Positions 9,084 through 18,758 of a stretch of 64,000 nt of DNA are shown here, one piece after another (the stretch's first letter is position 1; every line of letters begins with the position of its first letter). A program made the translations under genes and the position numbers. The notes under the pieces are model-generated. The model searched no databases and was not told the DNA's origin. It saw only the letters and a list, made by a program, of their open reading frames with translations. This DNA is from Evansella halocellulosilytica (GTDB taxonomy: Bacteria; Bacillota; Bacilli; Bacillales; Salisediminibacteriaceae), in the NCBI RefSeq assembly GCF_002335745.1, contig NZ_NIST01000001.1, positions 4,682,191 through 4,746,190 on the forward strand, given 5' to 3'.

Positions 9084-10457
9084 GTGTTACGCCCCATTCG
9101 TGCAAAACAAGTTGAACTCGAAATGGTCTCTATCGATCAGTTAGTCCCAGACGACCACTTACTAAGAAAAATTGATGCCACAATTGATTTTTCCTTCATA
9201 TATGACAAAGTAAAACCTTACTACAGTGAAGATAACGGTCGCCCACCAATTGATCCGGTTATGCTTTTTAAAATGATGTTTATTGGATACCTTTACGGTA
9301 TCCGATCTGAAAGACAGTTAGAAAAAGAAATTGAGACAAATATTGCTTATCGATGGTTTTTAGGATTAAGTCTAACTGATTCGGTTCCTCACCATTCCAC
9401 CATAAGCTTCAATCGGCATAAACGGTTTAAAGAAACAGACATTTTTCAAGAGATATTTGATGAGACCGTTCTTCTGGCTATGAAGCATCGTATGGTTGGC
9501 GGGAGAGCTTTATTTACTGATTCTACCCACCTTAAAGCCAATGCAAATAAGCGGAAATTCACTAAGAAGACGGTTCAAGTTGAAACACGCGAGTACATAG
9601 AAGATCTAAATAAAGCGGTTGAGGAGGATCGAAAAGCACATGGAAAAAAGCCCTTACCGGAAAGAGAAGAGATGGTAAAAGAAAAAGAGATTAAAGTCAG
9701 TACGACAGATAAAGAAAGCGGCTATATGTTCAGGGATGGAAAGCCCGAAGGGTTCTTTTATTTAGACCATCGGACAACAGACATGAAATTTAATATTATT
9801 ACTGATGTTCATTTAACACCAGGAAATATCCATGATTCCCTGCCGTATTTAAATCGACTGGACCGTCAGATAAAGACATTTGGTTTCAATGTGGAAGCTG
9901 TCGGATTAGACGCGGGCTACTTAACCATTCCCTTATGTAAAGGGGTAGAAGATCGCCATATTATGGGGGTTATCGCACATCGCCGCTTCAAACCTAAAAA
10001 GGGGTATTTGCCAAAGTGGAAATTTACCTATAACAAAGAGACGGATACTTATACATGCCCTAATGGTAGCACCTTATCTTACGCTACAACGAACCGCGAA
10101 GGCTATCGTCAATACCATTCAAACCCTGCAGAATGTGTAAACTGTCCCCTGCTTAACCAATGTACGAAAGCCAAAAATCATAAAAAAGTTCTCACAAGGC
10201 ATGTATGGGAAGACAGTAAGGAAAAAGTGAGAGAGCATAGACTTTCCGCAACAGGGAAATTCCTCTATAAAAAAAGAAAAGAAACCATTGAGCGAAGCTT
10301 CGCGGATGCCAAACAGCTCCACGGGCTTCGCTACTGCCGGTTACGCAGCTTAAAGGGCGCATCAGAACAAGCGTTGATGACAGCGGCAGCACAAAGATCG
10401 CAAACCACCTCTCAGCGAGCTAAGAGGTGGTTTCGGCCATTCTTCACCGTAGGGTGA
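9084..10457 (+). CDS. IS1182-type transposase
   Basis: 457 residues, GTG start a few bases after GAGGTGAT. Family features: N-terminal [17 protein letters not shown] and [22 protein letters not shown] residues in [25 protein letters not shown] and [15 protein letters not shown]; and a Cys cluster ([10 protein letters not shown]). The last 20 or so residues ([17 protein letters not shown]...) run through a hairpin sequence and do not look like a normal family C-terminus, so a small 3' deletion or frameshift is possible. Otherwise the gene is intact. Confidence 0.92.
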   Translation: MLRPIRAKQVELEMVSIDQLVPDDHLLRKIDATIDFSFIYDKVKPYYSEDNGRPPIDPVMLFKMMFIGYLYGIRSERQLEKEIETNIAYRWFLGLSLTDSVPHHSTISFNRHKRFKETDIFQEIFDETVLLAMKHRMVGGRALFTDSTHLKANANKRKFTKKTVQVETREYIEDLNKAVEEDRKAHGKKPLPEREEMVKEKEIKVSTTDKESGYMFRDGKPEGFFYLDHRTTDMKFNIITDVHLTPGNIHDSLPYLNRLDRQIKTFGFNVEAVGLDAGYLTIPLCKGVEDRHIMGVIAHRRFKPKKGYLPKWKFTYNKETDTYTCPNGSTLSYATTNREGYRQYHSNPAECVNCPLLNQCTKAKNHKKVLTRHVWEDSKEKVREHRLSATGKFLYKKRKETIERSFADAKQLHGLRYCRLRSLKGASEQALMTAAAQRSQTTSQRAKRWFRPFFTVG

Positions 10458-10484
10458 GCAAATTCTTCTGACGAAAATAATAAA

Positions 10485-10520
10485 GAGAAACCCGCACTTC
10501 TCAAAAAGTGTGGGTTTCTC
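10485..10520 (+). terminator. Terminator near the right end of the IS
   Basis: GAGAAACCCGCACTT-CTCAA-AAAGTGTGGGTTTCTC is a long stem-loop just inside the right inverted repeat. The same stem occurs in the deleted relative at about 56588-56623. Confidence 0.65.
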
Positions 10521-10529
10521 GACAATCTG

Positions 10530-10552
10530 AACGCCCAAAATGGGCGTTTTTC
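10530..10552. terminator. Terminator hairpin, right duplicate flanking the IS
   Basis: Identical to the 19 bases at 8756-8774, here followed by TTTTTCTTTT on the plus strand. It lies immediately downstream of the unknown minus-strand gene ending at 10558. Confidence 0.7.
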
Positions 10553-10557
10553 TTTTA

Positions 10558-11250
10558 TTAACTAATATCTTCTAGCTTTCTTTCAAGCTGCTTTATTTTA
10601 AATTCGTCTTTATTGGCTCGTTCAAATTGCTTTAATCTTCGTTTAATTTTCGACTTTGTCCAAGAAATGTGAGCAATCCCTTTTTGATTTAAATACGAGG
10701 CAAAAAAATCGAGATTACCACTGTCATATTTGAACTTAGGTTCAACAACTTCGAAATATCGCTCGAATGCTTCAAAGATTGTTGCATCATCTGAAATGAA
10801 ATCTCCGTATTGTTCATAACATTGACGATAGTTCTTTTCACGAAGTTTCGCTAACAGTGTCGTTAAGAATTCTTCTTCTTTCCCTTCGATTCTGTATCCT
10901 TTTCGCTCAAGCAGGCGTAAAAAAACTTTTAATTCATTATGGTAAAAAGAATAAGCTTTACGCATTTCCTTTGTCATATTTATATTGATGCTGACTGTAC
11001 CTTCAGAGCGAGCGTGCAGCATGTTCAAAATGGCGTTAGAAACTTCTGGTTTCAATAAAAATGTCGGATGAACGGTTTTTAAATATTTGTCTACCTCCAC
11101 ATTTAAGAAATTCTGTTCTTTTTCTAACTCATTCATTCGTTTCAATGTCGCTAATTGTTCTTGCTTTGCATAGGCAGCTATGCGTTGCTGTGTTTCTTCT
11201 GCCCACACAGCACGTTTTGCTTCAAACTTCCTTTTAAATGTTTGAAACAT
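10558..11250 (-). CDS. Unknown charged, coiled-coil-rich protein
   Basis: 230 residues; I do not recognise the family. It is highly charged, with predicted helical stretches at 1-50 (KRKFEAKRAVWAEETQQRIA) and at the C-terminus (KRRLKQFERANKDEFKIKQLERKL). No signal peptide or membrane segment is seen, so it is probably cytosolic. The ATG at 11250 follows GGGAGGAGAAGCAC, a strong ribosome site, which supports a real gene. It is monocistronic, between the IS and the pilin-like locus, about 450 bp from the latter. Confidence 0.7.
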   Translation of the reverse strand: MFQTFKRKFEAKRAVWAEETQQRIAAYAKQEQLATLKRMNELEKEQNFLNVEVDKYLKTVHPTFLLKPEVSNAILNMLHARSEGTVSININMTKEMRKAYSFYHNELKVFLRLLERKGYRIEGKEEEFLTTLLAKLREKNYRQCYEQYGDFISDDATIFEAFERYFEVVEPKFKYDSGNLDFFASYLNQKGIAHISWTKSKIKRRLKQFERANKDEFKIKQLERKLEDIS

Positions 11251-11706
11251 GTGCTTCTCCTCCCTTCAAAAACCTTTATATTATTTTCCCACAAGAAGTG
11301 TATCACATTAAAAAGAGAAATAAAATAGAGTTTTCGTACAAAATACAGACAATTTTAAAACTGAGTCGATCTCATCGTTATATATAGCAAATAATCACTC
11401 TAAATAGGGATTTATCATAAATCACGAAAATTTATAAAGGATTATAAAATGTGCCTGAATCCGTGAGGAATAATTTATACTTTGTATGAATCCTAAAAAT
11501 CTTTCGATTTAACTTGGTGGAGTAAATACTCGAATCCGTAACTGGCGGACGCTTTCACTCCAAAGCACAACGGATGTCGCATTTGTCCCTAGAGGTGAAA
11601 GCGAGTAGATGGGTGGATGGCATATCTACACCTGTTTCACGGATTCAGGACGTAAAAAACTGACCATTTAAATGGTCAGTCGCGAATCATACAGGCTTTA
11701 GATAAA
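11251..11706. repeat. Intergenic region with a GCGGACGCTTTC-type module
   Basis: About 456 bp without a credible gene. Between about 11515 and 11650 there is CTGGCGGACGCTTTCACTCC...GGTGAAAGCGAG, an imperfect inverted arrangement bracketed by ATCCGTAACTGG and CACGGATTCAGG. It resembles the GACGCTTTCC modules in the IS leader at about 8857. The rest is AT-rich. Confidence 0.45.
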
Positions 11707-12290
11707 TTAATGAGTGTATTCTTCATCGTCAATTTTAATTGAAACATTACCGCTCGTAATTGGTTCATTTATAAAGAGTCCACTACCTTGAATGTCTATT
11801 ATTCCGTTTCCGCTAACACGAACATTGTTGTGGAATACTGTAGAACCTTGTATGATTAGTTTGCCTTGGCCGGTAACCTCTACATTTTCATTGAAAACGA
11901 CTGAACCGTAAATAATCAGTTGACCTTGACCACTAACCTTTATATTCTGCTCTATTGCAAAACTTCCATTTAATATACAAGTATTCTGGCCTGAAATTCT
12001 AATTTGGTTATTTTTCTGATTAAAATCTGGACACCCTTTTCCAATTTCATTTTCTTCACCAGGATCTTCCGGATCAGTTGGATCAGATCATGTCCCCCTT
12101 CATGTTCAATGTGCACTTGTATTAATTCTCTCTCTTTATTTTCAATGACCTTATGTACTTGTACTGAACTGTTTACGACACTGCTTAAAAGTGGTAATGA
12201 AAGTAATCCAATCACTGTAATCGTCAACAAAACGACTAGTAAAGCATAGCCTTTTTGACTGTTTCCTCTCATTCCAATCCCCACTTCCAA
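11707..12290 (-). pseudogene. PilX-like minor pilin with beta-solenoid tail, frameshifted
   Basis: The first frame, from ATG 12272 (RBS GGAAGTGGGG) or TTG 12290, encodes a prepilin-like N-terminus, MRGNSQKG then YALLVVLLTITVIGLLSL, like PilX-type minor pilins. It loses frame at about 12085-12090 and ends as a short ORF at 11970. Downstream, the -1 frame continues with a DP-rich linker (DPTDPEDPGEEN) and then repeats of 20 residues (60 bases each): NIKVSGQGQLIIYGSVVFNE, NVEVTGQGKLIIQGSTVFHN, NVRVSGNGIIDIQGSGLFIN, ending EEYTH-stop at 11707. One missing base in GATC(C)TGATCC would restore one protein of about 190 residues. Decay, sequencing error or programmed shift cannot be separated here. 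Confidence 0.8.
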
Positions 12291-12291
12291 A

Positions 12292-12805
12292 TTATTTTTC
12301 TATTACTAACTCTATTTGCTGTTTTTCATGATGGACAGTATTGAACGCACCGTCTCCCTGTTTAATCGCAATATTTACTACTGCTTCATAGAGGAAGTCT
12401 TCGCGTTTACAAACACTGTAATCAACATAATAATGTTCATTATTCAAGTTGTAGTATCCTTCATAATTCCCAACATGCTCGATTGAAAAATGATCATCTG
12501 GAATTGCAAAATAATCAATGCCTTGCAATGCATTGTTCTTACACGAATACGAGCTCATATCATGATCAAAATCGATACCGCTATAAGCGATATCTTCCTT
12601 CACCTCTTCCGTAAGAAAAAAGAGCACTTTTTCTGAGAGATTCGAGGCTGTGAACTTGTTTTCTGATTTAACTGAAAATAACATAAACTGGAAAAAAACC
12701 TAAGAAAACAAACACTATCATACTTAGAATCGTCATCGCAGCAAGCACCTCAAGCATACTAAACCCTTTACCGTTTTTCATATATGTAAGTGATTGTCGC
12801 AACAA
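12292..12805 (-). pseudogene. PilV-like minor pilin, frameshifted in a homopolymer
   Basis: A prepilin N-terminus is encoded from TTG 12805 (GGGAGGGAG upstream) or ATG 12781: MKNGKG then FSMLEVLAAMTILSMIVFVFLGF, a type III signal with Glu5 as in PilV. At a run of seven T (minus strand, about 12692-12698) the frame shifts: seven T lead to a stop 8 codons on, whereas six T give LGFFQFMLFSVKSENKF and continue for about 130 residues to 12292. The body has two Cys (SYSCKNN, YSVCKRE), as many minor pilins do. The stop is 1 base before the upstream end of the PilX-like frame, so the two form an operon. Confidence 0.8.
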
Positions 12806-12946
12806 TACTCCCTCCCGCTATCATTGGGCAAACATATAATACTAGATTTCATCTCACCTATGTTCTTATTCATGATAAAATTATCTTATATTTGATATTT
12901 TTTTACAACATTTTAGTTAAAAAGTCTCAATATACAGGTGGGTAAA

Positions 12947-14344
12947 ATGTCAATTGAACGATTAAAAAGCGAAAAAGGTATCACATTGATAGAATTACTT
13001 GTCTCATTAGTCATAGTGTCGATCATTGGAACTCTCGCTTATCAATTTCTTTTTAATGCCATCGCCCACAGTGAAAAAACGAAATCACATATCGATATTC
13101 GCCAAGAAGCGCATTATGTTCTCTCCACATTACATAACTTGCACGATGGAGATGACTATCAACTTTGCTATCGTGATGATCAAAACCTTTACTTAGACTC
13201 GTCTTCTAATCTTTTATTAGCTGATGGTGCATTTACATTTGCTTTACATGACATTCATTCTGTTAACCTCTCATCTGAAAGGACATCTTTAGATCCTGGA
13301 AATTGTAAAAACGTAGATACGAGTCGTCCATTATTTTTTCATGCCACTTTAATCGGTCCTAATGAGGAGCAGCTAGAAATAGATACGGTTATCGGAAGAC
13401 ACAATATTTCTCAAGACAACCGAGCTGAAAAAAGTGATAGGTTTTATGATTACTTAAAAACAGAAGAAGTCTTCCTTTTCGGAGACCATTTGGATCTATT
13501 TGGTTCAACTTCAATACTTCCATCAGAGACAGCTCATGGGATCATTCTTTTACGTAACATGAATGAGCAAGACTTAATATTTAATGGAAATAATTCTATA
13601 CATCTCAAGAACATTTTTATAAATAAACAAGGAAACGACATTATATTTAACAATAGTACGACATTAGGATTATATGAATCGACAGAAACTGTTCATTTAA
13701 AAGGCAATGTTATTTTAAATAATGGAGCTGCTGTTATGAATGGGAACGACATTTTTATTGAAGGAGACGTATATTTTAATAATAGTGCTGAAATAAACGG
13801 CAGAAACGTTTATGTAAAAGGTGACATCACGTTCGATAATTGGTCTGGAAAACTGACAGCCGAGACAATTTATGTAAGTGGACATATAAGAGAAGTCCAA
13901 CCAGAAAATATTATTGGGGATGTCCTCCCTTTAGAAAGTGGAATGATCACTGATAACACCGAACAATCCCAATTCCTTTCCCCTCCTTTAAGACAAGGAA
14001 ATTGGTTTGATGCTAACGGTTATGAGCGTGGTGGTGGATTAGCTGATGGTCAAAAAGTCTTTTCAAAGAACGGGTATGCCTTCTCAAATACGGGTTCACA
14101 AAATAAATATGAAGATGTCATCATCGTTGCTGAAAACGGCGATATTACACTTTCAAATCATATAAATCTTAGCGGTGTTCTAATTGCTCCTAATGGAAAA
14201 GTATCTTTTGATTCCGGTTCCTTTGAAGGTGTTGTCATCGCCCGTGACGGTTTTTATGTAACCAATGGAGGAACGTCAGTTCAATATAACAATATTCAGC
14301 ATTACATTCATAACGAAGATCATTTTCCTTTTGATCCGAATTAA
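12947..14344 (+). CDS. PilW-like prepilin with large polymer-forming beta-solenoid domain
   Basis: About 465 residues, ATG 12947 after AGGTGGGTAAA; GTG 12938 is an alternative. The N-terminus [11 protein letters not shown] then [24 protein letters not shown] is a class III (prepilin peptidase) signal with Glu5. Residues about 20-170 look like a pilin globular region. Residues about 200-330 contain repeats of about 19-20 residues ([66 protein letters not shown]) of bactofilin-like character. The end ([29 protein letters not shown]) is again solenoid-like. It is transcribed divergently from the PilV/PilX-like genes and is intact. No pilus motor or prepilin peptidase genes are in the window. Confidence 0.82.
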   Translation: MSIERLKSEKGITLIELLVSLVIVSIIGTLAYQFLFNAIAHSEKTKSHIDIRQEAHYVLSTLHNLHDGDDYQLCYRDDQNLYLDSSSNLLLADGAFTFALHDIHSVNLSSERTSLDPGNCKNVDTSRPLFFHATLIGPNEEQLEIDTVIGRHNISQDNRAEKSDRFYDYLKTEEVFLFGDHLDLFGSTSILPSETAHGIILLRNMNEQDLIFNGNNSIHLKNIFINKQGNDIIFNNSTTLGLYESTETVHLKGNVILNNGAAVMNGNDIFIEGDVYFNNSAEINGRNVYVKGDITFDNWSGKLTAETIYVSGHIREVQPENIIGDVLPLESGMITDNTEQSQFLSPPLRQGNWFDANGYERGGGLADGQKVFSKNGYAFSNTGSQNKYEDVIIVAENGDITLSNHINLSGVLIAPNGKVSFDSGSFEGVVIARDGFYVTNGGTSVQYNNIQHYIHNEDHFPFDPN

Positions 14345-14454
14345 ATAAATGCTATTCGAAGATGAACCTTCGCAAATGGCTTGGTTTATCTTCTTTTGTT
14401 TGTGCTAAAATAATAAAGTATTTAGCGTATTTTTTAGAGAAAGGTGACCTATAT

Positions 14455-15729
14455 ATGTATGACGTTATTGTAATTGGCGGAGGGCCTTCTGGACTGATGG
14501 CATCTGTTGCAGCAGGTGAGCACGGTGCAAAGGTTCTCCTTCTTGATAAAGGCAATAAATTAGGAAGAAAACTTGCGATCTCTGGAGGCGGACGATGCAA
14601 TGTCACGAACCGTGCAGCTGTGGAAGAAATTATTGAGAACATACCTGGTAACGGCCGATTTATGTATAGTCCTTTTTCCGTTTTTAACAACGAGGATATT
14701 ATTTCCTTCTTTGAACAATTAGGGATTCAATTAAAACAGGAAGACCGAGGACGCATGTTTCCGGTCAATGATAAGGCGATTACGGTCGTCCGGACATTGG
14801 TCGACCGTGTCAAAGCACTGAATGTCGAGATCCGCACAAATACAGAAGTTGAAGATGTTCGTTTTGACAAAGAGATCGATAAAGTCCAGGCTGTACAACT
14901 AAAATCCGGTGAACTTCTAGAAACTTCAAATGTCATCGTTGCCGTTGGAGGAAAATCAGTCCCACATACCGGTTCAACCGGTGACGGCTATCCTTGGGCA
15001 AAAAAAGCTGGACATACGATTACCGAATTGTACCCGACAGAAGTTCCAATAACCGCAAATGATCCTTACATCAAAAACAAAGCATTACAGGGCCTATCAT
15101 TACGTGATGTCACACTATCGGTCATGGACCCGAAAAAATACAAACCGATCATCACACATGAAGGAGATATGCTCTTCACTCATTTCGGTATCTCTGGACC
15201 AATCGCCCTACGTTGCAGTCAATTCGTTTTAAAGGCACAAAAAAAGTTTAACTTAAAAAAGATTCCATTAGAAATTGACCTTTTTCCAAACATGCATGAA
15301 GAAGATCTGTTTAAAGAATTAGAAAAAACGTTAAATGGGCAAACGAAAAAAGCGATAAAAAATGCACTTAATGGATTTATACCAGAACGGCTCATTCCGA
15401 TCACTTTAGAACTCGCTGCAATTGACTCACAAACTGTAAAAGCAGAACTGTCAAAAGAGAAACAACGAACGTTTACTCACCTTTTAAAACACTTTCCGGT
15501 TTCTGCAACAGGGACATTATCGATTGAAAAAGCTTTCGTAACAGGTGGAGGAGTTTCGGTTAAAGAGGTGAAGCCGAAAAGAATGGAGTCAAAATTAATA
15601 AAAGGTTTGTTCTTTTGTGGCGAAGTCTTAGACTTACACGGATATACAGGAGGCTATAATATTACAGTCGCCTTTTCTACAGGTTATACAGCAGGACGAG
15701 CAGCTGCAATGAACCAGTGGGAGTCATAA
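14455..15729 (+). CDS. ytfP: HI0933-family flavoprotein, NAD(P)/FAD-dependent oxidoreductase (YtfP)
   Basis: About 424 residues from [20 protein letters not shown]. It has an FAD-binding GGGPSG motif, the family hallmark [17 protein letters not shown] (residues about 36-52), and the C-terminal [12 protein letters not shown]...[20 protein letters not shown] signature of the BaiN/HI0933 family. The physiological substrate is not known. The ATG at 14455 lies shortly after AAAGGTGACC; the frame stays open to 14362 without a ribosome site. Confidence 0.92.
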   Translation: MYDVIVIGGGPSGLMASVAAGEHGAKVLLLDKGNKLGRKLAISGGGRCNVTNRAAVEEIIENIPGNGRFMYSPFSVFNNEDIISFFEQLGIQLKQEDRGRMFPVNDKAITVVRTLVDRVKALNVEIRTNTEVEDVRFDKEIDKVQAVQLKSGELLETSNVIVAVGGKSVPHTGSTGDGYPWAKKAGHTITELYPTEVPITANDPYIKNKALQGLSLRDVTLSVMDPKKYKPIITHEGDMLFTHFGISGPIALRCSQFVLKAQKKFNLKKIPLEIDLFPNMHEEDLFKELEKTLNGQTKKAIKNALNGFIPERLIPITLELAAIDSQTVKAELSKEKQRTFTHLLKHFPVSATGTLSIEKAFVTGGGVSVKEVKPKRMESKLIKGLFFCGEVLDLHGYTGGYNITVAFSTGYTAGRAAAMNQWES

Positions 15730-15756
15730 GAAAATTCGACAAGTGCCTGGCACCTA

Positions 15757-15803
15757 AAAGCACATGGTATTCTTTATGAACACCATGTGCTTTATACGTT
15801 TTT
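15757..15803. terminator. Bidirectional terminator between ytfP and leuS
   Basis: AAAGCACATGGTA...ACACCATGTGCTTT is a long stem followed by a T-rich run, between convergent genes. Just upstream (15742-15755) is AGTGCCTGGCACCT, a member of the GGTGCCAGGCACC palindrome family. Confidence 0.75.
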
Positions 15804-15814
15804 TACAGTAGTAA

Positions 15815-18232
15815 TTAGTTTGCAACGATATTGACTAGCTTTCCAGGTACAGCAATCACTTTTCGAACGGTTTTCCCTTCGATTTCTTCTTGAATTTTTT
15901 CAAGAGAAACGGCTTTTTGTTCCATTTCCTCACGATTTGCATCCTTTGCAATAACGAGCTTCGTACGAACTTTTCCATTCACTTGAACGACGATTTCTAC
16001 TTCGTTTTCGACGAGTAGTGTTTCATCATACACTGGCCATGATTGATAAGTGATCGTTTCTGTATGACCGAGTTTGCTCCAAAGCTCTTCAGCGATATGA
16101 GGCGCAACAGGAGAAAGAAGTTTAACGAATCCTTCTAATTGTGATTTTGACAGCTTTTCTTGTTTATACGCTTCATTAATATATACCATCATTTGCGAAA
16201 TCCCTGTGTTGAATCGAAGCGCTTCAAAATCCTCTGTAACTTTCTTCACCGTTTGATGATATGTTCGAGTCATCGACTCACTCACTTCATCATCAATAAT
16301 TGCAGGATTTAATTGATTTTCGTCAGTGACAATCAACCGCCAAACCCGGTCTAAGAAGCGACGAGCACCATCAAGTCCTGTCGTACTCCATGCAATCGAT
16401 GCATCAAGAGGCCCCATAAACATTTCATATAGCCTTAACGTATCAGCACCATGTGTCTTAATAATATCGTCTGGATTCACGACATTTCCTTTAGACTTAC
16501 TCATTTTTTCATTATTTTCACCAAGAATCATTCCTTGGTTAAAAAGCTTTTGGAAAGGCTCCTTCGTCGGAACAACACCAAGGTCATATAGGACTTTGTG
16601 CCAAAACCTTGCATATAGAAGATGAAGCACCGCGTGCTCTGCGCCACCAATATAAATATCAATTGGCAACCATTTTTTCAATTTTTCTGGATCTGCAAGC
16701 TGTTCATCATTGTTTGGATCAATGTAACGCAAATAATACCAGCAGCTCCCTGCCCATTGCGGCATCGTATTCGTTTCACGACGACCGATCTTACCTGTCT
16801 CTTTGTCTTTGACATAAAGCCAATCTTCATTATTAGCAAGCGGTGACTCACCAGTACCTGCAGGTGAGAATTCATCCATCTCAGGAAGAGTTACTGGCAG
16901 CTCTTCTTCAGGGACAGGTTTCATCGAACCATCTTCAAAGTGGATGATTGGTATTGGCTCTCCCCAATACCTTTGACGACTGAACAGCCAGTCCCGTAGG
17001 CGATATGTGACCTTCTGTTCACCTTTACGATTTTCCTCAAGCCAATCGATCATTTTGCGAATCGCTTCTTCATTTTCTAAGCCATCAAGAAAATCAGAAT
17101 TTACATGAGGTCCATCACCAGTATAAGCTTCTTTCGTCAAGTCGCCACCCGATACAACTTCTTTAATTGGCAAATGGAACGTTTGCGCAAATTCATAGTC
17201 TCGCTCATCGTGACCAGGAACAGCCATAATCGCACCAGTACCATAGTTTACAAGCACGTAGTCAGCAATCCAAATTGGTAGCTTTTCTCCAGTGACCGGG
17301 TGAAGAGCATATGCTCCAGTTGCAACACCTGTTTTTTCTTTTGCTAATTCAGTACGCTCTAGGTCACTTTTTGTTGCTACCTTCTGTTTATAATCAGAAA
17401 TAGCTTGCTTTTGATCAGCCGTCGTAATCGTATCAACAAGTGCATGTTCTGGTGCAAGCACAAGGTATGTTGAACCATACAGCGTATCAGGTCTTGTAGT
17501 AAATACTGTAATCGTTTCATCGAAGCCATCGATCTTGAAATGGACATCAGATCCTTCAGAACGACCAATCCAGTTACGCTGCATGTCTTTTAAACTTTCT
17601 GGCCAATCAAGATCTTCAAGATCTTCTAGGAGACGATCCGCATAAGCGGTAATTTTAAGCATCCACTGTTTCATCGGACGTCGTTCGACAGGGTGACCAC
17701 CACGCTCACTTTTTCCGTCAATGACTTCTTCATTCGCAAGCACTGTACCGAGTGCAGGACACCAGTTCACAGCTACTTCGTCCACATAAGCAAGCCCTTT
17801 TTCATATAGCTTTAGGAAAATCCACTGTGTCCACTTGTAGTAAGATTCATCTGTCGTATTCACTTCACGGTCCCAATCATATGAAAAACCGAGTTCTTTT
17901 ATTTGTCTGCGGAATGTGTTGACATTTTGTAATGTGAATTCTCTAGGATGATTACCTGTATCGAGAGCATATTGTTCTGCAGGTAATCCAAATGCATCCC
18001 ATCCCATCGGATGCAGGACATTATATCCTTGCATACGTTTCATACGAGACAAAATATCTGTCGCTGTATACCCTTCCGGGTGCCCGACATGAAGCCCTGC
18101 TCCAGATGGATATGGAAACATATCGAGTGCATAAAATTTCTCTTTCGTCGTATCTTCTTCCGTTTTAAATGTTTTATTTTCTTCCCAATAGTGTTGCCAC
18201 TTTTGTTCAATGGCTTTATGTTCAAAGGCCAT
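15815..18232 (-). CDS. leuS: Leucyl-tRNA synthetase
   Basis: 805 residues, normal bacterial length. It has the class I HIGH-type motif in [18 protein letters not shown] (about residue 40), the editing (CP1) domain with [19 protein letters not shown], and [10 protein letters not shown] (about 575). It charges tRNA-Leu in the cytosol. The start follows AAAGGAGGTTTTATTA. Expression is controlled by a T-box leader (18336-18618) responding to uncharged tRNA-Leu. Confidence 0.98.
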   Translation of the reverse strand: MAFEHKAIEQKWQHYWEENKTFKTEEDTTKEKFYALDMFPYPSGAGLHVGHPEGYTATDILSRMKRMQGYNVLHPMGWDAFGLPAEQYALDTGNHPREFTLQNVNTFRRQIKELGFSYDWDREVNTTDESYYKWTQWIFLKLYEKGLAYVDEVAVNWCPALGTVLANEEVIDGKSERGGHPVERRPMKQWMLKITAYADRLLEDLEDLDWPESLKDMQRNWIGRSEGSDVHFKIDGFDETITVFTTRPDTLYGSTYLVLAPEHALVDTITTADQKQAISDYKQKVATKSDLERTELAKEKTGVATGAYALHPVTGEKLPIWIADYVLVNYGTGAIMAVPGHDERDYEFAQTFHLPIKEVVSGGDLTKEAYTGDGPHVNSDFLDGLENEEAIRKMIDWLEENRKGEQKVTYRLRDWLFSRQRYWGEPIPIIHFEDGSMKPVPEEELPVTLPEMDEFSPAGTGESPLANNEDWLYVKDKETGKIGRRETNTMPQWAGSCWYYLRYIDPNNDEQLADPEKLKKWLPIDIYIGGAEHAVLHLLYARFWHKVLYDLGVVPTKEPFQKLFNQGMILGENNEKMSKSKGNVVNPDDIIKTHGADTLRLYEMFMGPLDASIAWSTTGLDGARRFLDRVWRLIVTDENQLNPAIIDDEVSESMTRTYHQTVKKVTEDFEALRFNTGISQMMVYINEAYKQEKLSKSQLEGFVKLLSPVAPHIAEELWSKLGHTETITYQSWPVYDETLLVENEVEIVVQVNGKVRTKLVIAKDANREEMEQKAVSLEKIQEEIEGKTVRKVIAVPGKLVNIVAN

Positions 18233-18335
18233 TAATAAAACCTCCTTTATTTGATTTTGATTAACTAAATGATAAATTTTTTATAATTTTTTTCTGTTAT
18301 TCACTCATCCTCCATTTGTTAAAACGAAAAGATGA

Positions 18336-18618
18336 AAAAAACCTCCCATCCCAAGTATTTACAAGGGACGAGAGGTTGAATATCCTTCCCGCGGTACCAC
18401 CCGAATTAACACAATAACTGTGTTCACTCTAAAACCTGTAACGTAGGTGAGACGTCAAAAGGTACTCTTTGTTGCGCTCAGGCAATCATTGTTCCCTTTT
18501 GCGATTCGAAGGCGAGTTCATGAGTATCAAGGTTAACTTTCACCAGCCGTTAACTCTCTGAGGCTCGATAGGTCACTACTATTCCTTGTCATCATCTTTA
18601 CATACAAAATTTATTAAT
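18336..18618 (-). promoter_or_regulatory. T-box leader of leuS
   Basis: Read on the minus strand, the T-box sequence GGGTGGTACCGCGG is at about 18389-18402. Stem I elements are AGTAGTGACC and AGAGAGTTAACGGCTGGTGAA. A terminator stem, CCTCTCGTCCC...GGGATGGGAGG, is followed by T7 at about 18336-18375. A CTC in GATACTCATGAA is a plausible leucine specifier codon, but I cannot fold the leader to prove its position. Confidence 0.95.
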
Positions 18619-18626
18619 TACTTTGT

Positions 18627-18655
18627 ATTGTATGCACGAAATATGCGCATGTCAA
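18627..18655 (-). promoter_or_regulatory. Sigma-A promoter of the leuS leader
   Basis: On the minus strand, TTGACA (18650-18655), a 17-base spacer and TACAAT (18627-18632), just upstream of the T-box leader. Confidence 0.8.
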
Positions 18656-18758
18656 GGCTTTTTCTCATTATAACCATATTTCAAGTGGTTAACCCCTACT
18701 GCCTAAGAATCTGCTTCATGCATATGAATACCCGTTTATTTCTCATCACAAATGATCG

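Larger units (their letters stand above)
8775..10529 (+). mobile_element. Second IS1182-type insertion sequence, full length (about 1755 bp)
   Basis: The ends are imperfect inverted repeats: left CAGGCTGTTGAGAAA, right (reverse complement) CAGATTGTCGAGAAA. The element is flanked by a 19-bp direct repeat that is itself a terminator stem-loop. The 5' noncoding part (8850-9000) carries a GGCGGACGCTTTCCATGGGG-type module; the 3' part has a hairpin and a terminator before the right end. An internally deleted relative lies at 56579-57058 on the other strand. It is distinct from the IS1182 copies at the window edges. Confidence 0.85.

Noticed and set aside
8756-10548. Phage attachment sites (19-bp direct repeats)
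   Set aside because: They are terminator stem-loops flanking an IS with inverted ends and a DDE transposase; no integrase present.
14352-14690. 112-residue minus-strand open frame overlapping ytfP
   Set aside because: Antisense shadow of the FAD-binding region; no ribosome site.
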